The notes beneath the pieces are model-generated. The model searched no databases, had not been told where the DNA came from, and saw only the letters and a list, made by a program, of their open reading frames with translations. Below, one piece after another: positions 1 to 7,622 of a DNA stretch of 31,344 bases. The stretch lies in assembly GCA_910588145.1 (NCBI GenBank), contig CAJUPO010000019.1:1-31344 (forward strand), read 5' to 3'. Origin of the DNA: an uncultured Oscillospiraceae bacterium. Lineage in GTDB: Bacteria; Bacillota; Clostridia; Oscillospirales; Ruminococcaceae. A program made the position numbers and the translations under genes. Numbering within the stretch: position 1 is the stretch's first letter; every line of letters begins with the position of its first letter.

Positions 1-41
1 ACCTTTTCTTTCCTTTGTCAATACCTTTTTTTGAATTTGTA
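1..41 (-). repeat. Inverted copy of the promoter-bearing repeat at the right end
   Basis: These 41 bases are an exact reverse complement of 31293-31333. Read on the minus strand they contain an A-rich block followed by a TTGACA -35 hexamer (plus positions 16-21) pointing out of the window. The matching -10 would fall just beyond base 1. Seen directly. That it leads into a repeated gene such as an rRNA operon is inference. Confidence 0.85.
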
Positions 42-100
42 GGAAGTTATAAATAGCAAACCATTTTAAAATGTGAAATATACATAATATACAAAAAAGC

Positions 101-139
101 AAAAATCAGATCCTCAATTTTAATGAAAATCTGATTTTT
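101..139 (-). terminator. Intrinsic terminator of the peptidoglycan-binding cluster
   Basis: An 11-bp perfect stem (101-111 with 129-139, 17-base loop) lies 20 bases beyond the stop of the leftmost gene. On the minus strand it is followed by T-rich sequence. It closes the leftward cluster 2889-159. Confidence 0.75.
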
Positions 140-158
140 CAACAATACTAACATTAAA

Positions 159-695
159 TCATTCAGTACCGTCGGATACCTTTTTTTGTTTATGATTCAT
201 CATATTGAATCCGGATGCAAGTTTATTCCATGTTTCAATATCAATACCCGGATGCTTGCTCTCAACTCCTGCAATTTCTTTAAAGCTGTTTATTGCAGAC
301 TGAGTATCCTTATCAAATACGCCGTTTATGACTATTTCAGGTATATCTTCAAACCGCCTTTTCAGAGATTCAAGAATAACCTGTATAATGTATACGACTA
401 TCCCCTCGTCACCTGGAAACAGTTCAAAATTTTCGGGAAAAACTTCAAGCAGAACAGTATCATTATTAACATCAAAATAAACCTCTACCAGCTTACTCCA
501 CGTTTTATCGTCTGTTTCCCCTGTTACTGGAAGGTCGTATTCTCTCTGAAAAGAACCGACTGCAGCTGTTGTCTGGGGACCATAAATTCCGTCGGGCATT
601 ATTGTGGGAACTCTTTTGTTATGATGTGAAATATTATAAATATACCTCTGAATTTCTTTGATATGTTTTCGTTTCTGTTCATCTGAATAAGACAT
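159..695 (-). CDS. Protein with two peptidoglycan-binding (PG_binding_1-like) domains
   Basis: A 178-residue protein made of two repeats of the PG_binding_1 fold, about residues 10-75 and 95-165. Each has the typical pattern: an N-terminal helix, a G-x-Y/F-G/D-x-x-T core, an S-F-Q/K helix, and a closing T-W-x-K-L. No signal peptide, membrane segment or catalytic domain is visible, so it is probably a binding module only. The start has an ideal AAGGAGG site six bases upstream. It lies 17 bases behind the SleC-like gene, whose three C-terminal repeats it resembles, so the two are probably co-transcribed. A role in spore cortex or coat assembly, or as an accessory to the cortex hydrolase, is inferred from that neighbour. 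An independent cell-wall role cannot be excluded. Confidence 0.85.
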   Translation of the reverse strand: MSYSDEQKRKHIKEIQRYIYNISHHNKRVPTIMPDGIYGPQTTAAVGSFQREYDLPVTGETDDKTWSKLVEVYFDVNNDTVLLEVFPENFELFPGDEGIVVYIIQVILESLKRRFEDIPEIVINGVFDKDTQSAINSFKEIAGVESKHPGIDIETWNKLASGFNMMNHKQKKVSDGTE

Positions 696-712
696 ATTTA
701 TCCTCCTTGTTT

Positions 713-2107
713 TTAACTTATTGTATACCCGGGATTTTGATACGGACGTTTATCAAAGCCATATTTCAGATCGGAGTAAACTCCTGCTATCTGATTCCAT
801 GTATATGCTCCTACTACGCCGTTGGCCGGGCTGATTCCAAACTGCTTTTGAAATTCAATTACAGAAGCTTTTGTCTGCGGTCCGAAATATCCGGTATTAT
901 CTACTGCTGGAATATTCGGATAACTCTGATGAATATACGAGAGATATTCCTGAAGAATCTTAACAGCCGGATCTCTTACACCTTCTGTCAGAAATTTTCC
1001 TTGGAATAGAACAACATCGTTTCCGGCTGTAATCGGAATCGACTGAACAATGCCGTAATATGCGTCATAAAGATCTATCCAGGTTTGTTCGTCGACTGTA
1101 CCGGTAACAGGAAGCCCGAATACCTGCTGAAATGATTTTACTGAGTTTTCAGTCATTTCTCCATAATATCCGGTAATATCAACAGGCATAACATTGGCGT
1201 AATATGCACCTACGACTGCAAGAAGATATTGAAGAACCTGAACCTCGGCAGACTGCATTCCCGGTACAAGATCGATCTGAAATTGCTTTGAAACATCTTC
1301 AAGTCTGAGCCCCTCAGAATTAAGCTCTGATAATTTTTTAACGCTAATGTAAATATAAGCAATCTGATACCATGTTGCTTCATTGACAACGCCGGTTTCC
1401 GGCAGATTGAAAATTTTCTGAAATTCTCTAACAGCTCTTTCTGTTGAACCTCCGTATATTCCGTTTATAGGTTCTATTTTTGGAATCGCCGGATAGTTTC
1501 TTGAAATTCTATTAAGCTGAACCTGTATGGTCTTTATATCATTGCTTGCCATTCCCAGTGACATTTCCTCACCGGGATATGACGGAGTATTTGTTTTAAC
1601 GATTACATTATCGACAATATTTATATCGTCCCCATAATAATATTGCAATATCTCATACGGAGTCAAGCCCTGTTCGGCAAGACCTACTGTTCCCCATTGA
1701 GAGAGTCCGTCGCAGGTCACTGTAGTACCATTGCAGAATGCTGTAAACAGAGGTTCTATTCTTCCGTCTCTTACCACATAGCTGTTGAAAATTTCATCTA
1801 CTATTTGGCTGACATTTTCAAAAATTTCTCTGCCCTGTATATACTTCTGATCATACTGAGTTGTATTGGTAATATCAAAATTATATCCCTTAACCCTGTA
1901 CCACTCTGTATATACCCTATTAAGAACAAAGCTTATTATGGCGTAAATATTAGCTCTTATTGCGCTTTCTGGCCATGTAGGATATATTTCACTGCTTGCT
2001 ACATTCTTGATGTAATCTGGAAAATTTACAGTTACATTTTCAGCGTCCGAGTTTGGAGTTCCCAGATGAACTGTTATCTGTTCCGGTATAAAAGGTGTTC
2101 CTGTCAT
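713..2107 (-). CDS. sleC: SleC-type spore cortex-lytic enzyme, SpoIID-like catalytic domain plus three PG-binding repeats
   Basis: 464 residues. Residues about 8-165 match the SpoIID/LytB-type lytic transglycosylase region of clostridial SleC: the 'PEQITVHLG' entry, 'DYIKNVASSEIYPTWP' with the likely catalytic Glu40, 'VLNRVYTEWYR', and the 'NTTQYDQKY' and 'LSQWG' blocks. Three PG_binding_1 repeats follow at about 189-253, 286-350 and 378-444. Known SleC hydrolyses spore-cortex peptidoglycan during germination and is made as a zymogen with an N-terminal propeptide. Here the protein begins almost where mature SleC would, and the region corresponding to the propeptide appears to be encoded by the gene just upstream (2119-2889). 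The start has its own AAGGGGG site. No secretion signal is visible, as expected for forespore-made cortex enzymes. Confident in domains; the function is inferred from family resemblance. Confidence 0.82.
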   Translation of the reverse strand: MTGTPFIPEQITVHLGTPNSDAENVTVNFPDYIKNVASSEIYPTWPESAIRANIYAIISFVLNRVYTEWYRVKGYNFDITNTTQYDQKYIQGREIFENVSQIVDEIFNSYVVRDGRIEPLFTAFCNGTTVTCDGLSQWGTVGLAEQGLTPYEILQYYYGDDINIVDNVIVKTNTPSYPGEEMSLGMASNDIKTIQVQLNRISRNYPAIPKIEPINGIYGGSTERAVREFQKIFNLPETGVVNEATWYQIAYIYISVKKLSELNSEGLRLEDVSKQFQIDLVPGMQSAEVQVLQYLLAVVGAYYANVMPVDITGYYGEMTENSVKSFQQVFGLPVTGTVDEQTWIDLYDAYYGIVQSIPITAGNDVVLFQGKFLTEGVRDPAVKILQEYLSYIHQSYPNIPAVDNTGYFGPQTKASVIEFQKQFGISPANGVVGAYTWNQIAGVYSDLKYGFDKRPYQNPGYTIS

Positions 2108-2118
2108 TTTATTCCCCC

Positions 2119-2889
2119 TTAAATTTCCGGTTCAGTATTTCTGAATCTTATTGCTTCATTATTTGAGTTGAATTTAGGTTCAGGTATCATATTAAAGGTC
2201 TGTATCGACTTTATATTCTCAAATATGGGGACATTAACGCTTGTTTCAGTAAAAAAGTTATCCATGTAAACTGAAACATCATACTTTAAACTCTGTTCAA
2301 AATCTTCCGGCGTTCTCTGTATTTTTTTTAGTTTTATAGTCGGCAGCTTCATGATCTCCGTTTTGCCGTTCATATCAGTTTTTGTGAATACATAAACCTT
2401 TTCTTGACCGTCTACTGTTCTTGATACCTTTACTGCCGCATTCGGAATGGGGATTCCGCTGTCAAGTGTTCTTGCCTGCACTAATAAATATCCGTAAGCG
2501 TCGGCTTCTTCCTCTGTCCCAATGGCGGCTGGTCTTTGATTTTCATTTGCTTCCTGTCCTCTTAAATCTTCCGTATTACCCATATTATTCATTGGAACAG
2601 TATCTTCATCAGGTTCATTTACATCTGTCTGCTCCCTCATAAAGGCCGGTATTACCGGTTCAGGATACCTGCTTTCAATGCTGTCTGACCGGTTCATGCT
2701 CATACCGTTATTTTCTTCGGATAAATTCTGATGCTGCGGTATATCTTGATTCTGTTCATCAATTGCAGCATTATTTTCAGTTTCTTCACTTTTAACATTA
2801 TAATTATTTATTCCGGATTTCATTTTGTTTCCATAAAGCTTCATCATTTCTTCTCTGTATCTGTCTGCGGTTTCTTTTACACTACTCAA
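2119..2889 (-). CDS. Acidic linker protein with carboxypeptidase-regulatory-like domain, resembling the SleC prosequence
   Basis: About 256 residues. The first half is polar and low-complexity, rich in Asn, Gln and Glu. The second half, from about residue 130, looks like a carboxypeptidase-regulatory-like beta-sandwich ('GYLLVQARTLDSGIPIPNAAV', then 'TDMNGKTEIMKLP'), the type of domain found at the N-terminus of clostridial SleC. It ends 11 bases before the SleC catalytic gene, which has a separate ribosome-binding site, so the two parts are separate proteins. Start choice: an ATG at 2904 has no upstream Shine-Dalgarno, whereas GGAGG lies 8 bases before a TTG at 2889, so the TTG is preferred; the ATG would add five residues. 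A chaperone or inhibitor role for the SleC enzyme is inference only. Confidence 0.7.
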   Translation of the reverse strand: MSSVKETADRYREEMMKLYGNKMKSGINNYNVKSEETENNAAIDEQNQDIPQHQNLSEENNGMSMNRSDSIESRYPEPVIPAFMREQTDVNEPDEDTVPMNNMGNTEDLRGQEANENQRPAAIGTEEEADAYGYLLVQARTLDSGIPIPNAAVKVSRTVDGQEKVYVFTKTDMNGKTEIMKLPTIKLKKIQRTPEDFEQSLKYDVSVYMDNFFTETSVNVPIFENIKSIQTFNMIPEPKFNSNNEAIRFRNTEPEI

Positions 2890-3022
2890 AAGAAATTCCT
2901 CCATTCAAAAATGGTTTTAATTAATTTATATTAACGCTTGCTTTGATTTATGAATAAAATTACAAATATTACAGATAATAAAAATAATAAAAGACTTAAA
3001 ATAGTTTATAAGGAGTGTTTGT

Positions 3023-3460
3023 ATGGTTACACCTGAAGAATACAGTCAAATGAGCAAAAAAGCTTCTCCTAATTCAAAAAGCTGGATCAATATTCCCCTT
3101 GCTTTCCTTATAGGAGGTTTGATCTGTACAATAGGAGAAGTCTTAATGAAAATTTTTCTTCACTATGACTTTGAAAAGGAATCAGCCGGCGCATGGACTT
3201 CTATATGCCTTGTTTTCCTCAGCGCACTGCTTACCGGACTGGGACTGTATGAAAAAATTGCTAAACGTGCCGGCGCAGGTACGCTTGTTCCTATTACCGG
3301 ATTTGCCAATGCGGTAGTTTCTCCTGCAATAGAATCCAAAACTGAGGGATTCATACTTGGAGTCGGAGCAAAAATATTTACAATAGCCGGTCCGGTTATC
3401 CTTTACGGAACTACGGCTTCGGTTATTTATGGATTAATCTATTACCTTTTTATAAAGTAA
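3023..3460 (+). CDS. spoVAC: Stage V sporulation protein AC
   Basis: 145 residues with several hydrophobic segments (about 24-45, 56-77, 92-106 and 120-143). It carries the SpoVAC/SpoVAE-family 'FLIGGLICTIGE' and 'GAGTLVPITGFANAV..PAIE' motifs, and has the N-terminal extension ('TPEEYSQM') that separates SpoVAC from the shorter SpoVAEb. SpoVA proteins form the inner-membrane channel that moves Ca-dipicolinate into and out of spores; SpoVAC is a channel-forming member. The start has AAGGAG seven bases upstream. Odd points: the usual partners spoVAD and spoVAE are not adjacent, and this is the only left-arm gene on the plus strand, head-on to the replication fork. It is divergent from the cortex-hydrolase cluster, which fits a shared sporulation context. 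Confidence 0.88.
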   Translation: MVTPEEYSQMSKKASPNSKSWINIPLAFLIGGLICTIGEVLMKIFLHYDFEKESAGAWTSICLVFLSALLTGLGLYEKIAKRAGAGTLVPITGFANAVVSPAIESKTEGFILGVGAKIFTIAGPVILYGTTASVIYGLIYYLFIK

Positions 3461-3500
3461 TCTGATCACCCTCTCTTTTATAAAAGGTATTATAGAACAA

Positions 3501-3528
3501 AAAAGCGCCCATAAAGGGTGCTTTTTAT
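3501..3528 (+). terminator. Terminator after spoVAC, first copy of a duplicated hairpin
   Basis: The stem AAAAGCGCCC (3501-3510) pairs with GGGTGCTTTT (3516-3525) across an ATAAA loop and is followed by more T. The same hairpin, nearly identical, recurs at 3776-3801. Confidence 0.75.
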
Positions 3529-3540
3529 TTATGGATAAAG

Positions 3541-3775
3541 TAAATAATGACCGCCGAACGGCGAAGTAAAAGTTTCGGCAGCCTTTTTAAAGGCTGTGGG
3601 ATTCCAAAGGGCAAAGCCCTTGGTCGCCGTCCGCAGACGGAGAAATACTTAGCCTTAGAAGCGCTCCGCAAGGGGTGAATTTCAAAAAAGTCCAGCGGAT
3701 TTTTTTGAAAGAGGGGACTCCCTGCAAGAGAGGGAGTCCCCTTATTTTAATTCAAAATTTAATTTTCAAAAGTCT
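3541..3775. repeat. Palindrome-rich intergenic element between duplicated terminators
   Basis: A 235-base stretch with no credible ORF, built from successive short palindromes: 3579-3586/3589-3596 (cagccttt/aaaggctg), 3607-3612/3616-3621 (aagggc/gccctt), 3627-3631/3636-3640 (ccgtc/gacgg), 3681-3693/3697-3709 (near-perfect, A-rich and T-rich arms) and 3713-3723/3731-3741 (11-bp perfect stem ending in GGGG/CCCC). Its base composition is more GC-rich than nearby intergenic DNA. The arrangement looks like a dispersed mosaic repeat or a structured RNA. It accounts for most of the gene-free stretch 3461-3807. The identity is not known to me. Confidence 0.6.
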
Positions 3776-3801
3776 AAAAGCACCCATAAAGGGTGCTTTT
3801 T
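3776..3801 (-). terminator. Bidirectional terminator downstream of guaB, second hairpin copy
   Basis: The perfect stem AAAAGCACCC (3776-3785) pairs with GGGTGCTTTT (3791-3800) across an ATAAA loop. It sits 7 bases past the guaB stop and has T-rich flanks on both strands, so it can stop guaB on the minus strand. It is a close copy of the spoVAC terminator at 3501-3528. Confidence 0.75.
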
Positions 3802-3807
3802 CTTATA

Positions 3808-5274
3808 TTAAATCTGTGCTGAATAGTTAGGCGCTTCCTTGGTGATATAAATATCATGAGGATGACTTTCCTTAAGTCCTGCACCTGTTATTCTTACAAA
3901 CTGTGATTTTTCATGAAGCGTCGGTATGTCTACACATCCGCAGTAGCCCATACCTGAACGTATACCCCCAACAAGCTGGAATATTGTATCTGAAACAGGT
4001 CCCTTATAAGGTACACGTCCTTCAACACCCTCCGGAACAAGCTTCTTTGCGTCTTCCTGGAAGTATCTGTCCTTTGAACCGCATGCCATAGCCCCAAGGC
4101 TTCCCATTCCTCTGTAAACCTTGAAAGAACGTCCCTGGAAAATCTCAGTATCTCCGGGAGCCTCTTCACATCCGGCAAGGAGTGAACCAAGCATAACAAC
4201 GCTTGCACCAGCTGCAAGAGCTTTTACAATATCTCCTGAATACTTAATTCCGCCGTCTGCAATAACCGGTATATCATACTTCTGAGCTACCTTTGCAACA
4301 TCGTATACGGCTGTTATCTGAGGCACGCCTATACCTGCAACAACACGGGTTGTACAAATAGAACCAGGTCCTATTCCTACCTTTATGCAGTCAGCACCCG
4401 CAGCAATAAGATCCTCAGCAGCTTCAGCAGTAGCAACATTTCCGGCAATAACAGGTATATGCGGAAATTCTGCCTTGACTTTTTTTAGGCATTCCATAAT
4501 ATTCTTGCTGTGTCCGTGAGCAGAATCAAGGACAAGTACGTCTACCTGAGCGTCAACAAGAGCTCTTGCTCTGTCCACTACATCCTTTGTAACGCCGATG
4601 GCAGCGCCGCACAAAAGTCTTCCGCTTTTGTCCCTTGCTGAATTAGGGTACTGAATTGCCTTTTCTATGTCCTTTATTGTAATAAGTCCCTTTAGATAAC
4701 CATTTTCATCTACCAGAGGAAGCTTTTCAATTTTATGGCTGCGGAGAATTTCCTGAGCCTGTTCGAGAGTTGTGCCTATCGGCGCTGTTATAAGATTCTT
4801 CTTTGTCATTACGTCATCGATTCTTGTGTCGTAATCAGTGATAAATCTCATGTCCCTGTTTGTAATGATTCCAACAAGCTTGCCCTTTTCATCAACGATC
4901 GGAACACCGGAAATCTTATATTTTCCCATAAGCTCGTCCGCGTCATAGACAAATCTGTCAGCTGTGAGTGAAAAAGGATTTACAATAACTCCGTTTTCGG
5001 AACGCTTTACCTTGTCAACCTCGTCCGCCTGCTGTTCAATGGTCATATTCTTATGAATAATTCCGATACCGCCTTCTCTTGCAATGGCAATAGCCATCTT
5101 AGCCTCTGTTACAGTATCCATTGCAGCTGTCATAACAGGTGTTTTAAGCATTACGTTACCGGCAAGTCTTGTACCCAAATTAATCATGTTCGGAGTTACA
5201 TCAGATTTCGCCGGAATAAGAAGCACATCGTCAAAAGTCAGCCCTTCTTTTAAAAATTTACTCTCGCTTAGCAT
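3808..5274 (-). CDS. guaB: IMP dehydrogenase
   Basis: 488 residues, the usual family length. Converts IMP to XMP with NAD+, the committed step of guanine nucleotide synthesis, in the cytoplasm. The TIM-barrel start ('LTFDDVLLIPA') is followed by paired CBS domains at about 90-205, and then the catalytic loop 'GPGSICTTR' with the active-site Cys near residue 307. The mobile flap and C-terminus ('GGIRSGMGYCG') are also present. Start: an in-frame upstream extension of 12 residues exists, but AAGGAGG lies six bases before the ATG at 5274, so that ATG is chosen. It is monocistronic: a strong promoter lies about 85 bases upstream and a hairpin follows the stop. No purine-riboswitch core was recognised in the leader. 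Confidence 0.97.
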   Translation of the reverse strand: MLSESKFLKEGLTFDDVLLIPAKSDVTPNMINLGTRLAGNVMLKTPVMTAAMDTVTEAKMAIAIAREGGIGIIHKNMTIEQQADEVDKVKRSENGVIVNPFSLTADRFVYDADELMGKYKISGVPIVDEKGKLVGIITNRDMRFITDYDTRIDDVMTKKNLITAPIGTTLEQAQEILRSHKIEKLPLVDENGYLKGLITIKDIEKAIQYPNSARDKSGRLLCGAAIGVTKDVVDRARALVDAQVDVLVLDSAHGHSKNIMECLKKVKAEFPHIPVIAGNVATAEAAEDLIAAGADCIKVGIGPGSICTTRVVAGIGVPQITAVYDVAKVAQKYDIPVIADGGIKYSGDIVKALAAGASVVMLGSLLAGCEEAPGDTEIFQGRSFKVYRGMGSLGAMACGSKDRYFQEDAKKLVPEGVEGRVPYKGPVSDTIFQLVGGIRSGMGYCGCVDIPTLHEKSQFVRITGAGLKESHPHDIYITKEAPNYSAQI

Positions 5275-5367
5275 AAAAATCCTCCTTGGTATATGAATAA
5301 AAGCCGCCAATTTTTATGCATAAAAAATTAAAGCTGACTTTCGTTTTTTTAAATATTCTTATTTATA

Positions 5368-5396
5368 ATGATACTATTTTTTTCACCTTATGTCAA
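5368..5396 (-). promoter_or_regulatory. Sigma-A-type promoter of guaB
   Basis: On the minus strand, a consensus -35 TTGACA (plus 5391-5396), 17-base spacer, and -10 TATCAT (plus 5368-5373). This predicts a 5' leader of about 85 bases before the guaB ATG. Confidence 0.75.
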
Positions 5397-5430
5397 GCTT
5401 TTTTATATTTTTTTTTCATTTACCAAATGA

Positions 5431-5457
5431 AAAAATCCGGAATATTTTATTCCGGAT
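5431..5457 (-). terminator. Intrinsic terminator of serS
   Basis: A nine-base perfect stem (5435-5443 with 5449-5457, loop ATTTT) followed on the minus strand by a run of T. It begins 9 bases past the serS stop and separates serS from the guaB promoter. Confidence 0.85.
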
Positions 5458-5465
5458 CTCCATTA

Positions 5466-6737
5466 TTATTTTATTGTATCAGTATCCATAAACGGAACCA
5501 GCGCTTCCGGAATCGTCACGCTTCCGTCGGCATTCTGATAGTTTTCAAGAATAGCCGCAACAGTTCTTCCAACCGCAACTCCTGAGCCGTTAAGAGTGTG
5601 GACAAACTGTGCCTTATCCTTTGGAGTTTTCTTATAACGGATTCCTGCACGCCTTGCCTGATAGTCCATAAAGTTTGAACAGCTTGAGATTTCTACATAT
5701 CTGTTATAAGACGGCATCCATACCTCTATATCATAGGTTTTTGCACTTGAGAATCCAATATCTCCTGTTGAGAGAGCAACAACTCTGTAAGGCAGTCCAA
5801 GTCCCTGGAGGACTCTCTCTGCATCGTTTGTAAGCTTTTCAAGCTCGTCAAATGATGTTTCAGGTTCAACAAACTTTACAAGCTCTACCTTATTAAACTG
5901 ATGCTGACGTATCAGACCTCTCTGATCTCTTCCGGCGCTTCCTGCCTCTGCTCTGAAGCAGGCTGAATATGCGCAGTATTTTATGGGCAGAGAATCTCCT
6001 GTTATTATTTCATCTCTGTGCATATTTGTTACCGGAACTTCAGCGGTCGGTATAAGGAAATAATCGTTATTAGCAAGCTTAAAGGCGTCCTCTTCAAATT
6101 TAGGAAGCTGTCCTGTACCTGTCATTGAAGCCCTGTTTACCATATAAGGAGGAAGTATTTCAGTATATCCGTTTTCTGTATGAGTATTTAAAAAATAGCT
6201 GATTACCGCTCTTTCAAGACGTGCGCCCAGTCCCTTATAAAAATGGAATCTTGCACCTGTTACCTTTGCAGCAGTTTCAGGATCAAGAATATTCAGATTC
6301 TTACCGATATCCCAATGTGCAAGAGGTTCAAAATCAAAGGCTGACGGTTCTCCCCATTTTCTGATTTCTACATTTTCGCTGTCGTCTTTTCCAACCGGAG
6401 TTGTATCGGACGGAATATTAGGGATCCTTAAAAGAGTATCCTTTTGCTTAGCTTCAAGCTCGCTGATAACTGCATTATCTGTCTTTATCTTTTCTGAAAT
6501 TTCCTTCATTTCAGCCATTACAGCGTCAGTATTTTCTCCGTTTTTCTTCATAATCGGAATCTGCTTTGTAACTCTGTTCTGTTCAGCCTTCAGATTATCA
6601 GTTTCAGTGGAAAGCTTTCTTCTCTTTTCATCAATTTCAAGAATGCTGTCAATATATTCATCATAATCAGCGTTTCTTGTCTTAAGCGCAGCCTTAACCT
6701 TATCCGGATTTTCTCTTATAATTTTAATATCAAGCAT
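5466..6737 (-). CDS. serS: Seryl-tRNA synthetase
   Basis: 423 residues, typical for bacterial SerRS. Charges tRNA-Ser with serine using ATP. The N-terminal 'MLDIKIIRENPDKVK' and a charged two-helix coiled-coil arm (about residues 28-100) are the tRNA-binding domain. Class II catalytic motifs follow: 'LIPTAEVPVTN', motif 2 ('FRAEAGSAGRDQRGLIRQHQF') and motif 3 ('GSGVAVGRTVAAILENYQ') near the C-terminus. An AAAGGGAG site precedes the ATG. It starts only 24 bases after parB with no terminator between, so readthrough from the parA-parB transcript is likely. No T-box leader can fit in that gap. Confidence 0.97.
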   Translation of the reverse strand: MLDIKIIRENPDKVKAALKTRNADYDEYIDSILEIDEKRRKLSTETDNLKAEQNRVTKQIPIMKKNGENTDAVMAEMKEISEKIKTDNAVISELEAKQKDTLLRIPNIPSDTTPVGKDDSENVEIRKWGEPSAFDFEPLAHWDIGKNLNILDPETAAKVTGARFHFYKGLGARLERAVISYFLNTHTENGYTEILPPYMVNRASMTGTGQLPKFEEDAFKLANNDYFLIPTAEVPVTNMHRDEIITGDSLPIKYCAYSACFRAEAGSAGRDQRGLIRQHQFNKVELVKFVEPETSFDELEKLTNDAERVLQGLGLPYRVVALSTGDIGFSSAKTYDIEVWMPSYNRYVEISSCSNFMDYQARRAGIRYKKTPKDKAQFVHTLNGSGVAVGRTVAAILENYQNADGSVTIPEALVPFMDTDTIK

Positions 6738-6761
6738 TTTTCTATTCTCCCTTTGTTTTTA

Positions 6762-7601
6762 TCACTTTGCAAGCTTTTCAGCAAGCTCGGCAAGATCCTC
6801 TTTATTGTAAAATTCAAGAATCAGCGCCCCTTTATTTTTTCCGTATTCAACCTTTACCTTTCTTCCAAGAGCGTCGTGCAGTCCTATTTCCATCTCTTTG
6901 AAATAACTGTCAATACGGTTGTTTTTTATATAATTTTCCTCGTTCTTGTCCTGTTCCTTTGCTAATTTTTCCAATGCCCTGACATTCAATTTTCCCTCAG
7001 CGGCTTTTCTTGCTGCCTGAATCATTTTCACTTCATCTTCAAAAGATAAGAGTGCCTTTGCGTGACCGGTAGATATATCTCCCTCTGAAAGCATACTCAA
7101 AATTTCGTCAGGAAGCGATAACAGCCTTACTGCATTAGAAACCGATGACCTTGATCTTCCCACCGCTTTGGCTATATCTTCATGGGACATATTAAATCTG
7201 TCACAAAGATCCTTATATCCTTCTGCTTCTTCAACCGGATTAAGATTTTCTCTTTGCAGATTTTCAATAAGAGCAATCTGCATTGCCTGCTGATCGTTCA
7301 TTTCCCTTATCTGTACGGGAACCTCAGAAAGACCCAGCATTCTTGCGGCTCTCCATCTTCTTTCGCCGGCAATGATCTGATAACCGCTTCCGAACGGTCT
7401 TACAAGTATCGGCTGCAGCATTCCGTGTTCTTTTATTGATTCCGCAAGACTTGTTATTGATTCTTCATTGAAAACCTTTCTTGGCTGATCCCTGTTGGGC
7501 TCGATTTCAGACAGTCTGACCGTCATTGAAGAAATTGTATCTGTTGTATTATCGTCGAACAGTGCGCTTAAGCCTGTTCCAAGACCTCCCTTTGCTGCCA
7601 T
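6762..7601 (-). CDS. parB: Chromosome-partitioning protein ParB (Spo0J)
   Basis: 279 residues. A CTPase-type clamp that loads at parS and spreads, helping SMC loading and origin segregation with ParA. The N-terminal 'KGGLGTGLSALF' tail (the segment that stimulates ParA ATPase) is intact. ParB/Srx box motifs GERRWRA (about 79-85) and ENLQR (about 113-117) bind CTP, and a helix-turn-helix ('HEDIAKAVGRSRSSVSNAVRL') reads parS. The C-terminal part resembles the dimerisation domain. Start: a GTG at 7610 lacks a ribosome-binding site, while AAGGTG precedes the ATG at 7601 at good spacing, so the ATG is chosen. It follows parA by about 20 bases; two parS sites lie upstream of parA. Confidence 0.95.
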   Translation of the reverse strand: MAAKGGLGTGLSALFDDNTTDTISSMTVRLSEIEPNRDQPRKVFNEESITSLAESIKEHGMLQPILVRPFGSGYQIIAGERRWRAARMLGLSEVPVQIREMNDQQAMQIALIENLQRENLNPVEEAEGYKDLCDRFNMSHEDIAKAVGRSRSSVSNAVRLLSLPDEILSMLSEGDISTGHAKALLSFEDEVKMIQAARKAAEGKLNVRALEKLAKEQDKNEENYIKNNRIDSYFKEMEIGLHDALGRKVKVEYGKNKGALILEFYNKEDLAELAEKLAK

Positions 7602-7622
7602 TTTTATCACCTTTTCTTTTTT

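Noticed and set aside
136..144. TTTTCAACA DnaA-box-like 9-mer at the left end
   Set aside because: An isolated copy overlapping the arm of a terminator hairpin, 16 kb from dnaA; AT-rich chance match most likely.
3541..3775. CRISPR array or tRNA gene in the palindromic stretch
   Set aside because: There are no regularly spaced direct repeats, and no cloverleaf or T-loop sequence was found.
5275..5367. Purine riboswitch in the guaB leader
   Set aside because: The leader is short and AT-rich, with no recognisable conserved core or three-way junction.
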